A stretch of DNA of 64,000 nucleotides from Marinicella sediminis (GCF_002000055.1 NZ_MVBD01000001.1:1-64000), one strand, 5' to 3'. Shown: positions 25,933 to 35,023, counted from the first letter of the stretch. Numbers and translations: made by a program. The notes: generated by a model not told the origin, from the letters alone.

Positions 25933-27264
25933 ATGAAGAAAACCGTGATCATTCTGGCGGCCCTGCTGCTGCAGCTCAATGCACAGGCGGGTGAAGTGAA
26001 AGCCCTGGTAGGTGGTATGTTAATTGATGGTTTCAAAGACCAGCCGATACAGAATTCTGTGGTCATCATTGAGGGTGAAAGAATCACCGCAGTCGGTGAA
26101 ATGGGAAAGTTGGCGATTCCTGAAGGTGCAGAGGTGATCTCCACTGAAGGGATGACGGTGATGCCTGGATTATGGGACATGCACGTGCACCTGCAAATCA
26201 ATGGTCATGCCGATTATACGCATTGGCACAGCACCTATCCCCCCCGGTTCAAAGATGAGATCATGCCCGCATCAGCTCACCAACTGCTGATGGCCGGCGT
26301 GACATCGGCCCGTGATCTGGGTGCACCTTTGGATGACATCATTCATGTTCGTGATGCCATTAATCGCGGTGATATTCCAGGTCCTACCATGTACGTATCA
26401 GGCCCATTCATTCAAAAAAGACCTTATCCGGGTACTGATTTGTATCGCTGGGGGATCGATGGTGCCCGTGATGCACGTGCCAAAGTCAAAAAACTGGCCG
26501 ATGGTGGGGTGGATGTCATCAAATTGATTGATCAGGATCAGATGACTGAAGCTGAATTGTTGGCAGTGGTTGATGAAGCGCATAAACATGGTTTGCCGGT
26601 GGTGGCCCATGCCCACCGGCCCAAAGAAATACTCCTGGGTTTGAAGGCCGGGGTGGATAATTTTGAACACACTGGATTATCAACCGCGCCTGAATACCCG
26701 CCCGAAGTGGTGGCCGGGCTGAAAGAACGTGCGGCTCAAATGAACATAGGGCCGTTGTTCTGGACCCCAACAGTTGAAGGTTTGTTCAATTATGATTATG
26801 TAAAAAACAACACTGAAAAGCTGGACAATGACAGTTGGCACCTGGGGCTTTCTGAGGACATCATAAAAGACATCAGAGCATCCATAGCACACCCGGAACG
26901 ATTGCCTTATTTTCAGATCACCAGTAAGCGCAAGCCGACTCTGAAACGCAAAATCCATCAGTTGCTGGATGCAGGTGTGGTACTGATGGTCGGCACCGAC
27001 AGTGGCATCCCATTGAAATTTCACAGTCAATCAACCTGGAATGAACTGGACATCTGGGTTCGGGAAATGGGCATCTCGCCAATGGAAGCCATTCGTGGTG
27101 CCACCTACTGGCCTTCAGTGATGATGAAAGTCGACGACCAGGTGGGTACCATCACCGCTGGTAAGTACGCCGACATCATTGCAGTTAAAGGTGATGTGTT
27201 GCGATACATCAATTTATTGCAACGGGTTGATATGGTATTCAAGCATGGGCAACGGGTTAAGTGA
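25933..27264 (+). CDS. exported metal-dependent amidohydrolase
   Basis: 443 residues. The signal peptide (MKKTVIILAALLLQLNAQA) sends it out of the cytoplasm. The amidohydrolase core is clear: MPGLWDMHVHLQ with the first metal His pair, a Lys in VIKLIDQDQ, VVAHAHRP, and the late GTDSGIPLKFH Asp. A small beta domain formed by both ends (ALVGGMLIDGFKDQPIQNSVVIIEGERITAVGEMG and KYADIIAVKGD) surrounds it. Members hydrolyse dipeptides, imides or related cyclic amides; the substrate is unknown. SD GAGGAAG lies before ATG 25933. Followed by 260 bases without a supported gene. Confidence 0.88.
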   Translation: MKKTVIILAALLLQLNAQAGEVKALVGGMLIDGFKDQPIQNSVVIIEGERITAVGEMGKLAIPEGAEVISTEGMTVMPGLWDMHVHLQINGHADYTHWHSTYPPRFKDEIMPASAHQLLMAGVTSARDLGAPLDDIIHVRDAINRGDIPGPTMYVSGPFIQKRPYPGTDLYRWGIDGARDARAKVKKLADGGVDVIKLIDQDQMTEAELLAVVDEAHKHGLPVVAHAHRPKEILLGLKAGVDNFEHTGLSTAPEYPPEVVAGLKERAAQMNIGPLFWTPTVEGLFNYDYVKNNTEKLDNDSWHLGLSEDIIKDIRASIAHPERLPYFQITSKRKPTLKRKIHQLLDAGVVLMVGTDSGIPLKFHSQSTWNELDIWVREMGISPMEAIRGATYWPSVMMKVDDQVGTITAGKYADIIAVKGDVLRYINLLQRVDMVFKHGQRVK

Positions 27265-27525
27265 AACCATACGGTTATTGAATTAACTGGCTGAAAAGGT
27301 GGTTCAGGCGACTCACTGAGGGTCGTGGCTTGTGCCATCGTCACCAGATCCATCGGTCAAACGCAGCCAGCGGTGACCAGTGGCTTCGATGTGTATCGGC
27401 TTTCCGCAGTGGCATCAATGCCAGTGCTCGGTTTAACGGCTGGTGCAACACCAGGCATGGTCTGCAGTGGTTTATTGGTGATGGCAGAATAACCCACATA
27501 CCTGGGATGAACAGGCCCCTTTGAC

Positions 27526-28059
27526 CTATTGATCAGTGGCTGGTTTTTCTGTTGCCGGCGCCAATTGTAAACCGACCTGTTGCTGGTAGCTGTGGTAATC
27601 GGCATAATCGGTGTGGCTGATGATTTTATCCCCTTCAAACACCAGAATGGTGGTAATAGGAATGGCCACCAGGACAGGCCCAATGGCCCGTTCACCATAC
27701 CAGTTTTTGGGCAACAGACTCTCAAAAGTTGATTGAATGACCACATGATCACCGGAAACAAAATGTTGACTGATTTTGAACACACTGTATTCAGGCCGTT
27801 GTTCAGCAAAGATGCCTTTGAGAAAATCAGCCACTTCCTGTTTACCTTGTTTTGCAAATGATCTTTTGAAGGCTTCGGTGGCGGTGGGGTCATTGAACTG
27901 AATGGCTTCATGATGCATGGCACTCATGGCATCAATGTTCCAGTCACTGTACGCCTTCATGTATTGATGAGCCTGCTCCAAAAGCCCGGTTACGCGTTTA
28001 TCTGCCTGGGCGTTGAGCCCCATCAGCATGAGGGTCAGAATGATCAGTTTTCGGTGCAT
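27526..28059 (-). CDS. exported SnoaL/NTF2-like protein
   Basis: 177 residues with a signal peptide (MHRKLIILTLMLMGLNAQA). The remainder follows the SnoaL-like pattern: HQYMKAYSDWNIDAMSAMHHEAIQFNDP, KQEVADFLKGIFAEQRPEYSVFKISQHF and a strand pair ending ILVFEGDKIISHTDYADYHSY. This resembles the small periplasmic NTF2-type proteins. Putative catalytic residues (Asp/His) are present but not diagnostic. It is encoded alone, upstream of a terminator-bearing intergenic region. Confidence 0.75.
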   Translation of the reverse strand: MHRKLIILTLMLMGLNAQADKRVTGLLEQAHQYMKAYSDWNIDAMSAMHHEAIQFNDPTATEAFKRSFAKQGKQEVADFLKGIFAEQRPEYSVFKISQHFVSGDHVVIQSTFESLLPKNWYGERAIGPVLVAIPITTILVFEGDKIISHTDYADYHSYQQQVGLQLAPATEKPATDQ

Positions 28060-28140
28060 CGATGGGTTCCTTGGTTATTGAGCAACGATTGTAGAGCCCA
28101 ATGAGTTTGCCCCCAACTGCCAATGGTCATTGGTTGAGCC

Positions 28141-28169
28141 AAAAAAAGGCCGGTTGATTTACCGGCCTT
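28141..28169 (-). terminator. intrinsic terminator after the cysteine-peptidase-like gene
   Basis: Read on the minus strand, AAGGCCGGT and ACCGGCCTT form a 9-bp stem with a 6-nt loop, followed by seven T. Confidence 0.87.
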
Positions 28170-28201
28170 GCACTTCACTGGCTCAATAAAAGCATGTCAA
28201 A

Positions 28202-29665
28202 TCAACGTTTACAGGCACTGATGGCTGATGACCAATTGCTGCCTTCTTTGATTTTTTTCTTAAAACACACCACGGTGCGGTTGGCATTCAATGTACCCTG
28301 ACACAGTTTCAGGGCATTTTCCCACTGCCATTGAGTGCCCCCTCCCCAGTTAACATTGCCGTGCATCACCTTGTTAAAGCATTTGGCAGGTTGGTCAGAG
28401 TTGGTGGTGCCACACAGACGGTCCATGTTGGCTGTGCCCCAACGTTTATTACCTTTATAGTCCCAGGCCACTTTGTTTTGCAGACTGTTATGACAACGGT
28501 TACCAACGGGTCTGACGATGGGCGGTATGGTGGTATTCACTGTGGTGGCAGAGCGGTAATTGAGGTCAATCTGTTTGCTGTGGCGTCCTCCTTTGAATTC
28601 ATACCAGGGTTGTCCCTCGACTGCTTTCATGTCCACTGCCCGACCATACTCAATGGCCTGTACCTGTACTTTGTTGACTTTCCAGTTGTCACCGGACATG
28701 CCACCGCCAAAAGCGGTCATCAGTTTAATGTGACTGATCTCGCTGCGCTCAACGGCCTGCCGGAGGTTCAGTTCAACGGTTTGGGTGTAGTGATCAATCC
28801 AGCGTCTGGAATTGTTGACGTTATTGAATCGTTGAGGGCTTTGTCCAAACACGCCAACTTCAATGTCTACATTGTCATTGCCACCCCGCAGGTCGTCGCC
28901 ACCGGTGGTGATGTGAACGCGCAAGGTGCGGATTTTGCCATCGGTATGAACCCGGTTTTCTTCAATGGTTGGTGGGCTGTGACGACGGTATTTTTTATCC
29001 ACAAAATATGACTGCCAGCGTTTTTCGCGGTCATCGATGTAGTACCAGTTTTCGGTCTGTGGATTGGCTTTGAGGATGCGTTTGGCGTTTTTCTTGTTGG
29101 GGTCATAAACGTGGATTTCAAAATCTGTCTGGTGTGCACCCAGATCACCCCGGTATCGGCCCATCTTGTAGCCAATGGCCAGTACCTGATGGTCTCCGCC
29201 TCTGTGATCATCGGCATGGAACAGGCCCAAAGGTACCGGAATACCACGATCAATCGATGAACGCAATTCATCTATGCGACCTCCGCGTTTGCCTTCCAGC
29301 CCCCACTTGAAGAATTCGCTGTTGCGCGCACCGCCCGGATTAAAGCCGAGTTCTGCCCATTTATCTACGTTGTCAGCAATGGAGTGAACCTGGCGATCAT
29401 AAATGTAGTCATGCAACTGACTGTTGACTGCAGGCCGATAATCCTGAGAAGGGATTTTTTTGCCTGCCAGGTAATAATCCAAAGCGGCATAAACCATACC
29501 GCCACACAGGCCATTGGTGCGCCAGTCGAGTTCGCTGACAAAATCATTGGTGAAGGTGTTCTCAAAATTAAACCCATGTTCATTGGGGTCAAATGAAGTG
29601 TGCCGTTCCTGGGCATGTACCGAAAGGCTTAAAGCCATCAATAAGAAGGACATTAACTTGTTCAT
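28202..29665 (-). CDS. exported protein with a papain-fold-like N-terminal domain and Cys/Trp C-terminal repeats
   Basis: 487 residues with a signal peptide (MNKLMSFLLMALSLSVHA). An N-terminal domain contains a possible Cys-His dyad: Cys54 in TNGLCGGMVYAALDYYL and His in RGGDHQVLAIGYKMG, with Asp in HVYDPNKK. That is the order seen in C39 and papain-like cysteine hydrolases. A central beta region (RVHITTGGDDLRGGNDNVDIEV) resembles a PLAT/beta-sandwich. The C-terminal 100 residues hold three similar units with CF/VCFKK and W..AL..C patterns. The catalytic assignment rests on motif order only. Followed by a strong terminator; encoded alone. Confidence 0.6.
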   Translation of the reverse strand: MNKLMSFLLMALSLSVHAQERHTSFDPNEHGFNFENTFTNDFVSELDWRTNGLCGGMVYAALDYYLAGKKIPSQDYRPAVNSQLHDYIYDRQVHSIADNVDKWAELGFNPGGARNSEFFKWGLEGKRGGRIDELRSSIDRGIPVPLGLFHADDHRGGDHQVLAIGYKMGRYRGDLGAHQTDFEIHVYDPNKKNAKRILKANPQTENWYYIDDREKRWQSYFVDKKYRRHSPPTIEENRVHTDGKIRTLRVHITTGGDDLRGGNDNVDIEVGVFGQSPQRFNNVNNSRRWIDHYTQTVELNLRQAVERSEISHIKLMTAFGGGMSGDNWKVNKVQVQAIEYGRAVDMKAVEGQPWYEFKGGRHSKQIDLNYRSATTVNTTIPPIVRPVGNRCHNSLQNKVAWDYKGNKRWGTANMDRLCGTTNSDQPAKCFNKVMHGNVNWGGGTQWQWENALKLCQGTLNANRTVVCFKKKIKEGSNWSSAISACKR

Positions 29666-30024
29666 GATGTTACTCCGCTAATTAAAGAATGTATTTCATG
29701 CTACGGTAAGGTGCACAAATTCATGACACCCCAAAAGCAAATAAATCCATCCAGTTAACTGAATCAGCACACAGTCACAAAATGTTTTTAGGTGATGTTT
29801 AGTTTGTGTTCAGTTTCATTCGAATGGACTGAGTATTGGCAAAAATCAGTTGATGAGTCTGCATGTCCATATCACTTGCGAGTTGTCAGCAGCGGGCCGG
29901 AAAAAAACATTTGTCATATTGTGCAAAATATGCCAAACTAAAAATGCAAGTGTAAACATTAGTGATGTGTAAATATAATAAAAATCGCAATGGTTAGTTG
30001 CGCTGGCGGATAAAGAGGTGACAC
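29666..30024. other. 359-bp intergenic region with divergent promoters
   Basis: AT-rich sequence between the cysteine-peptidase-like gene (minus) and the GTPase/Roadblock operon (plus). TATAAT at 29974-29979 is a good -10 for the plus side, with only a poor -35 at 29951. CATTCGAATG near 29820 is a 10-bp palindrome. No open frame or RNA gene was recognised. Confidence 0.6.
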
Positions 30025-30909
30025 ATGGAAATCAAGATAGCTTGCTCACTGGACGGTCGTGACCTGGCATTGATCCGGTCATTGATTAACATCAATAACA
30101 TATACGGAGAACTGGTGCTTCAATATACCGAGGACGCCAGGTACTGTCAGATCCTGATTGCCAAGGACTATCACAACCATGGCTCAGTCTATTATGCCAT
30201 GAATAGGGCGACCGGTGAAAAGACCCACATCAAACCAGAATTAAACCCCCAAACCGTCAGGGCTTTGTTCGAGCGGTTGTCAACTCTGATCCAGCCTCAA
30301 CCGCTGGATGCCACTGGTCTTTATCGCCTGGAAGAATTGGTATTAAAACACACCGGTTCCTCAACCAATGACAACGTTGTTGTGACCACACCAGAGGTCA
30401 GTTTCATTATGGACAAGCTCAACAACACCTTATTCACCGATCAACCCATCACCGATGAGTGGCTGAATGCGTTCATCCAAACCCCACTGGATAAAGTGGA
30501 GTTTAGCATCTCCGGGGGCAAGGCCAATACAACGGATCACCCCTACACGGAAACCCTTGAATTGTTCAAATGGCAGTTGGGTTACAGCCTGTCTGACCGG
30601 TTAATCAACACAGATCACCAATCGCCCCTGAAAGCCTTTAAACAAATTTCCTGGCCGAATTATGGCGAATATCCTTGCTGCAACGAATTCATCCGGCTCA
30701 GTTCCATGTTGTGGAAGCGCAGTGAGTCATATGCTGAACTGATCGAGCACAGCGGATTTGAACAATCAGTCATCAATCGGTTCCTTAATGCCACGCTGAT
30801 GTCCGGAAATGTGGTGGTGGTTGATGCCGCGCAATCACAGGAAGGACGGGTGATGAAGAACGGCAGCCCGTTTTTGGAGGGTTTGAAAAAACTGTTTAAG
30901 TTCAGCTGA
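30025..30909 (+). CDS. uncharacterised first gene of a GTPase/Roadblock operon
   Basis: 294 residues, no signal peptide or membrane span. The N-terminal 90 residues (ACSLDGRDLALIRSLININNIYGELVLQY, then LFERLSTLIQP) look alpha/beta. The C-terminal part (FIRLSSMLWKRSESYAELIEHSGFEQSVINRFLNATLMSGNVVVV) resembles a winged helix-turn-helix. It precedes the small GTPase by 70 bases and the two Roadblock genes, so it probably acts with them, for example as an effector or adaptor. Start ATG 30025 has AGAGGTG upstream. Not assigned to a known family. Confidence 0.6.
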   Translation: MEIKIACSLDGRDLALIRSLININNIYGELVLQYTEDARYCQILIAKDYHNHGSVYYAMNRATGEKTHIKPELNPQTVRALFERLSTLIQPQPLDATGLYRLEELVLKHTGSSTNDNVVVTTPEVSFIMDKLNNTLFTDQPITDEWLNAFIQTPLDKVEFSISGGKANTTDHPYTETLELFKWQLGYSLSDRLINTDHQSPLKAFKQISWPNYGEYPCCNEFIRLSSMLWKRSESYAELIEHSGFEQSVINRFLNATLMSGNVVVVDAAQSQEGRVMKNGSPFLEGLKKLFKFS

Positions 30910-30979
30910 ATCAACAGCCAGAGCCGAATCAAACCGGTGAACGGCCGGTTGTTATTGACCAACTAAGAAGGAAGACATC

Positions 30980-31501
30980 ATGCATAAGAAAGTGGCTTTT
31001 ATTGGCTCGGTGGGCTCTGGTAAAACCACCATCATTGAGAGTCTGAGCAACATCCACACCATCAACACCGATGTGCAATCAAGTGTTGATATCGGTAAGG
31101 AACTGACCACAGTGGGCATTGATTATGGTCACCTGGTGGTGAATCAGGACACCACGCTGGGATTGTATGGTGTGCCCGGTCAACAACAATACTCCCTGGT
31201 TTGGGATTTCGTAAAAAAAGGTCTGTGGGCGATTTGTATTCTGGTGAAAAACAATGAGTCGGACTCATGGCAGGAAGTCAGTTATCTGATTGATTATTTT
31301 GAAATTCATAAAGGTATGCCCTGTGTGATAGGCATCACCCATGCAGACCAGGGCTGTGATCAGCACACGGTGCACAACATCAATCAGATACTGGCTAAAC
31401 ACCAGCTGAATATTCCTGTATACACCATTGATCCACGGCAACGAGACAGTGCCAACCTGATCATGCAAACCCTGATTGCTCTGGAGGAAGCCGTAACATG
31501 A
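30980..31501 (+). CDS. small Ras-like GTPase (MglA/Roadblock-associated type)
   Basis: 173 residues. The P-loop GSVGSGKTT spans residues 9-17, a G2 Thr lies near TTVGIDYGHL, the G3 motif is YGVPGQQQYS (in place of DxxG), and G4 is THAD (in place of NKxD). These changes are common in bacterial GTPases that work with Roadblock/LC7 proteins. It overlaps the first Roadblock gene by four bases (ATGA), showing tight coupling. MglA-like GTPases set cell polarity or modulate signalling in other bacteria; here the target is unknown. Confidence 0.85.
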   Translation: MHKKVAFIGSVGSGKTTIIESLSNIHTINTDVQSSVDIGKELTTVGIDYGHLVVNQDTTLGLYGVPGQQQYSLVWDFVKKGLWAICILVKNNESDSWQEVSYLIDYFEIHKGMPCVIGITHADQGCDQHTVHNINQILAKHQLNIPVYTIDPRQRDSANLIMQTLIALEEAVT

Positions 31502-31887
31502 GTCAGACATTTGAAGCCATTTTTAAAAACCTGGATGCCAAGTTAAAGAACGTCAGGGCGCTGAACCTGACCACCGCAGATGGTTTTCCCTTGTATTCCT
31601 ACATCAATGGCAGTTTCAAAATTGAGGAAGACAAATTATCTGCCGTGACCAGTTCGCTGACAGCACTGAGCCATGCAGCAGCCAGACAAATCATGAACGA
31701 TGATTATGAGTCGACGTGCATCGAAACCAGCATGGGCATGATGTTCATGGTGCAAACCAGGTATCAGGATCAGGATTGCATCCTCAGCCTGATCAGTTAC
31801 GGCCAGCCCAATCTGGGACAGATCAGATACTACCTGCTCAGACTGGCCAAATACCTAACAACAGCCAAGCTGTCTGCTGAAAAATGA
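31498..31887 (+). CDS. Roadblock/LC7-domain protein 1
   Basis: 129 residues with the Roadblock alpha/beta order: FKNLDAKLKNVRALNLTTADGFPLYSY, a helix LSAVTSSLTALSHAAARQI, then TCIETSMGMMFMVQTRYQDQDCILSLIS and a C-terminal helix. Roadblock proteins regulate small GTPases, acting as GAPs or scaffolds in the MglAB system. It overlaps the GTPase gene by ATGA and is followed by a second Roadblock gene with different sequence, so the two may form a heterodimer. Confidence 0.82.
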   Translation: MSQTFEAIFKNLDAKLKNVRALNLTTADGFPLYSYINGSFKIEEDKLSAVTSSLTALSHAAARQIMNDDYESTCIETSMGMMFMVQTRYQDQDCILSLISYGQPNLGQIRYYLLRLAKYLTTAKLSAEK

Positions 31888-31915
31888 CAGCCCATAACAA
31901 AAAGAGGTAATGATT

Positions 31916-32275
31916 ATGTCAGATATCAATTCAAGTTTAGCGGAATTACTCACCATCGATGGCGCCAAATGTACGTCCCTGGTGGACTCTTCCTCGGGGA
32001 TGGTGCTGGGAGAAGACGGCAGTGGAGTGGACATGGAATTGGCTGCTGCCGGCAACTCAGAAGTGGTCAAGGCCAAGCTGAAGACCATGAAAAGTCTGGG
32101 GTTTAAAACTGAAATCGAGGACATCCTGATCACCCTGGGTGATCAGTACCACATCATCCGGCCGATGGCCAAGCAAAAAGGCTTGTTCATCTACCTGGTG
32201 TTGGATAAAGCCAAAGCCAATCTGGCCCTGGCCCGGCGGAAGGTGCAGAATGTCGAAGAGTCAATGAAAGTTTAG
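31916..32275 (+). CDS. Roadblock/LC7-domain protein 2
   Basis: 119 residues starting at ATG 31916, with AAAGAGG at good distance; an ATG two codons before is too close. Landmarks: SLAELLTIDGAKCTSLVDSSSGMVLGEDGSG, ELAAAGNSEVVKAKLKTMKSLG, IEDILITLGDQYHIIRPM and LFIYLVLDKAKANLALARRKV. The KANLALARRKV end is typical of LC7-type proteins. It is the last gene of the four-gene operon. A hairpin-rich intergenic region follows. Confidence 0.82.
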   Translation: MSDINSSLAELLTIDGAKCTSLVDSSSGMVLGEDGSGVDMELAAAGNSEVVKAKLKTMKSLGFKTEIEDILITLGDQYHIIRPMAKQKGLFIYLVLDKAKANLALARRKVQNVEESMKV

Positions 32276-32588
32276 GAATGACCTTGGGACTTGATTCACT
32301 TTTGTTCTTGACAAAAGTGAAAGCCGACTCTACGGATGGAGGAGTTAGGGTCTCGTCTGGAACAGAGACCGAGGCCTCGGCGATCATGTCGTGTGATCAA
32401 GCGCTCGACGCTCTGATTCGCTATCGCTCACGGCTTATCGATCATTCCATTATGGCTTCTTGACTTCGTCAAACCGCCATATCTGCATGATCTGCCTAAC
32501 CAAGTCGGCGGGTCGAGCTGATCATCAGCTCTCCTGATTCAATGACCAATGCATTGATGTGTGGCGGGGACCGGTTCTTCGTTACACA
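32276..32588. repeat. hairpin-rich intergenic element after the Roadblock operon
   Basis: Four separate inverted repeats lie in 313 bp: 11-bp perfect arms at 32295-32321 (TTCACTTTTGT/ACAAAAGTGAA), CCGAGGCCTCGG at 32369-32380, GAGCTGAT/ATCAGCTC at 32515-32531, and ATTGATGTGT/ACACATCAAT at 32553-32593. No supported open frame. The composition (GC-rich blocks) differs from the flanking genes. It may be a composite of palindromic intergenic repeats. Confidence 0.55.
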
Positions 32589-33491
32589 TCAATCCATATT
32601 GCTGGCAAAAATCACGTCCCAGCGAAAATCAGTGACGTGATAAATGGCGTTGAGCAGGATTTGCAGGTTGTTGCCGTTGGTGGCATGGGGTTGGTATTCG
32701 CCGGGTTGATAGGCCACCACCTTTGACTGCCAGTCAGGGCATTGTTTGGTGTAGCCCAGCAGATGTTGATTGCCCTGATCACTGTAATTGCTTTCAAACA
32801 GGGTTTCCAGTACGCACCCGTTGTTGGCGTTGTTGAAATCCATCAGTGGATAGCGTTCATCAGGCGTGTTGTTGAAAAAGGGATAGTTGGCAGCTGCCAC
32901 GCCATGCGCCGGATTACTGTAGGTGGTGACACCAGAGAAATTGATTTGGTGAGCGCCGATGAAATGATCGCCACCCACGAAAATCACATCCTGACCATTG
33001 ACGGTATCCCAGGGCACTGCTCCGGTGGCTTCAGCACCCAGCAGATCCTGTATGCCTTGTTTACCTGCGGTAAGATATAGGCCATGATGGAAGGCGATGA
33101 CTCCCCCGCCATCCTGCAGGAATTGTTCCACGGCATTCACAAAAACCGCCTGTCGTCCGCTGGCATCATTGCCGTTGTTGGGTATACGATGGGCGAAATA
33201 GATCAATACGTCTGGCCGGCCCTCATCAAAAGGGTGAAAATTCAATAAAGCAGTGGCTTGTTCCAGGTCATTGGTAGACACTTCAACCACGCTGCTGGTG
33301 TGCAGCGATGGTGTATTGCTCAGCAGATCTGATAAATCACCTGGTTGCATGAGGTCACCATCAGGCAAGCCATGTGGGTTCACTTCATCTGAGACAATGA
33401 GGATGTCAATGGGGTCATGATCAGGCAATATCTGAGCATCAGCGTCGTGTGCGTTCAGTAAAATGATCAAGAGTAGCCAGCTGGTTTTCAT
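32589..33491 (-). CDS. exported ThuA-like protein
   Basis: 300 residues from ATG 33491; a longer frame from 33518 would delay the signal peptide (MKTSWLLLIILLNAHDADA). The body follows the ThuA-like/glutamine amidotransferase-like fold: DILIVSDEVNPHG, then RPDVLIYFAHRIPNNGNDASGRQAVFVNAVEQFLQDGGGVIAFHHGLYL. Strand-helix alternation and the HHGLY region mark the family, whose members occur in sugar metabolism. No catalytic Cys is visible in the expected nucleophile elbow. It is flanked by hairpin elements on both sides. Confidence 0.65.
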   Translation of the reverse strand: MKTSWLLLIILLNAHDADAQILPDHDPIDILIVSDEVNPHGLPDGDLMQPGDLSDLLSNTPSLHTSSVVEVSTNDLEQATALLNFHPFDEGRPDVLIYFAHRIPNNGNDASGRQAVFVNAVEQFLQDGGGVIAFHHGLYLTAGKQGIQDLLGAEATGAVPWDTVNGQDVIFVGGDHFIGAHQINFSGVTTYSNPAHGVAAANYPFFNNTPDERYPLMDFNNANNGCVLETLFESNYSDQGNQHLLGYTKQCPDWQSKVVAYQPGEYQPHATNGNNLQILLNAIYHVTDFRWDVIFASNMD

Positions 33492-33711
33492 GGTTTTATT
33501 GTACCTGATTAAATGCAATTGACATGCGCCTGATTCATCAAGGTGAATCAGCGTCAGTTCAGGTATCGGTATTGGCTTGGTTTTATCTCCTTAAAGGTAA
33601 CAAAAACACAAGTGACGGCTGGCATCAATATGATCTTTTGCAGTCGCGGATCGGGGTGGCATGATTATTGTCTGTAACTTTTGTGCTGCAGGGTCGTTAA
33701 TAAAAGTGACC

Positions 33712-33775
33712 TTGACTCAATGTTGTAAAGAAACCTCTACGCTCTCCTCTTATTTCTTTACACGCAATGAGTCAA
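33712..33775. repeat. long imperfect inverted repeat downstream of hisD
   Basis: Outer arms TTGACTCA (33712-33719) and TGAGTCAA (33768-33775), inner arms GTAAAGAAA (33725-33733) and TTTCTTTAC (33753-33761). It sits 34 bases past the hisD stop and could fold as a transcript-end structure. A smaller actttt/aaaagt pair stands before it at 33679-33707. Confidence 0.6.
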
Positions 33776-33808
33776 AGGCCAAACCAGCGCGCCGGGTCAG
33801 GATGATGG

Positions 33809-35023
33809 TTACAGTTTCCTGATTTCGGCGCTTTGTTCGTGATAGGTCAACCCTTCGGCCGCAGCCAGCTTGGCGGATATGTTAGCCAGCACACCTCGAC
33901 CGGTGTTGTTGATTTTCTGGGTTGACTGGACTTTCAGAAACTGGTGGACACTCAGCCCGCCGGAAAATTTGGCTGCTCCGGCAGTCGGCAGGGTGTGATT
34001 TGGGCCTGCACAGTAGTCACCAAAAGCCACGGCCGAATTTTCTCCGATGAACAATGAGCCATAATTTTTGAACAGTGCGGTTTTCATCGATTCATCGCAA
34101 ACCATCAGGTGTTCCGGGGCATAGTCATTGATGAACGCCAGGGCTTGTGGTTGATCATCGGCCAGCAACAGCACAATGTTGTCATTGTTCAGCAGTTCTT
34201 TGCCTTTGGGGTGTTCATCCAGTAAATCATACAGGTTTTCCAGTAATTCAGGGGTTTCGCTGACCACCACACTGACGGCATTGGCATCATGTTCAGCCTG
34301 TGCCAGCGCATCAAACATCAGCCACTCAGGTTGTTTAATCTGGTTGCCGTAAATCAACAATTCGCTGGGTCCGGCAAGGGTATCAATCTGGGTGCGGTGC
34401 TGGACCTGCGCTTTGGCCTGGTTGACATAAGCATTTCCCGGTCCGACAATCAGGTTGACCGCAGGGGTTTGATCATATCCATAGGACAAGGCTCCTATGG
34501 CCTGGGCACCACCCAAGTGTAAAAACTGAGTGGCGCCGGCCAGGCTGGCAGCTGCCAGCAGTGCCGGGTGATCGGAAGGTGAACAAGCCACACGAACAGG
34601 ACAGCCAGCGACCTGGGCTGGAATCAAGGTCATCAAAGCAGTTGAAATCAGCGGGAACTGGCCACCTGGAATGTATGCGCCGATGTGTTCGATGGGTTGG
34701 TAAACGAAACCAAAATCACCCATTTCATCGCTGAACTGGTCATTTTTCAGGTCTTTGATCTGAAACTGACAAAACTTTTTGATGCGTCGGTGGGCACTTT
34801 GGATCGCATCTTTCAATGATTGGTCAATGGGGTATTCATCGAAGGGTAATAAGTCAATGTATTGAGCATCCTGTTGATCAATTTTCTGGCTGATGGCCTG
34901 CACGGCGGCATCACCATGGTTTTTGATCTTGTCCAGAATTTTGGCCACGGTCTGTTCTATTTTCGACTGGTCTTTGAAAGCCGGTCTGATATAGTCAGTG
35001 ACGTGGCTGTATTTATCGCTCAT
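33809..35023 (-). CDS. hisD: histidinol dehydrogenase
   Basis: 404 residues from ATG 35023 (GCGGAG upstream); it overlaps the end of the hisA-hisIE gene by 11 bases. HisD oxidises histidinol to histidine in two NAD-linked steps (steps 9 and 10). Conserved sites are present: IGAYIPGG, GPGNAYVNQAK, IDTLAGPSELL, AQAEHDANA, YAPEHL and GPNHTLPTAGAAKFSGGLSV. Zinc ligands would be the Gln/His of AQAEH and the later Asp/His set. It is the last gene of the his operon. Length is slightly below the common 430 residues. Confidence 0.93.
   Translation of the reverse strand: MSDKYSHVTDYIRPAFKDQSKIEQTVAKILDKIKNHGDAAVQAISQKIDQQDAQYIDLLPFDEYPIDQSLKDAIQSAHRRIKKFCQFQIKDLKNDQFSDEMGDFGFVYQPIEHIGAYIPGGQFPLISTALMTLIPAQVAGCPVRVACSPSDHPALLAAASLAGATQFLHLGGAQAIGALSYGYDQTPAVNLIVGPGNAYVNQAKAQVQHRTQIDTLAGPSELLIYGNQIKQPEWLMFDALAQAEHDANAVSVVVSETPELLENLYDLLDEHPKGKELLNNDNIVLLLADDQPQALAFINDYAPEHLMVCDESMKTALFKNYGSLFIGENSAVAFGDYCAGPNHTLPTAGAAKFSGGLSVHQFLKVQSTQKINNTGRGVLANISAKLAAAEGLTYHEQSAEIRKL

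Noticed and set aside
27265-27525. Open frames between the amidohydrolase and the NTF2-like gene
   Set aside because: Frames of about 60 codons on both strands lack a ribosome site and any recognised motif. A decayed gene is possible but not supported.
32278-32463. Small frame in the hairpin cluster after the Roadblock operon
   Set aside because: It spans the palindromes, has an unusual composition and no ribosome site.
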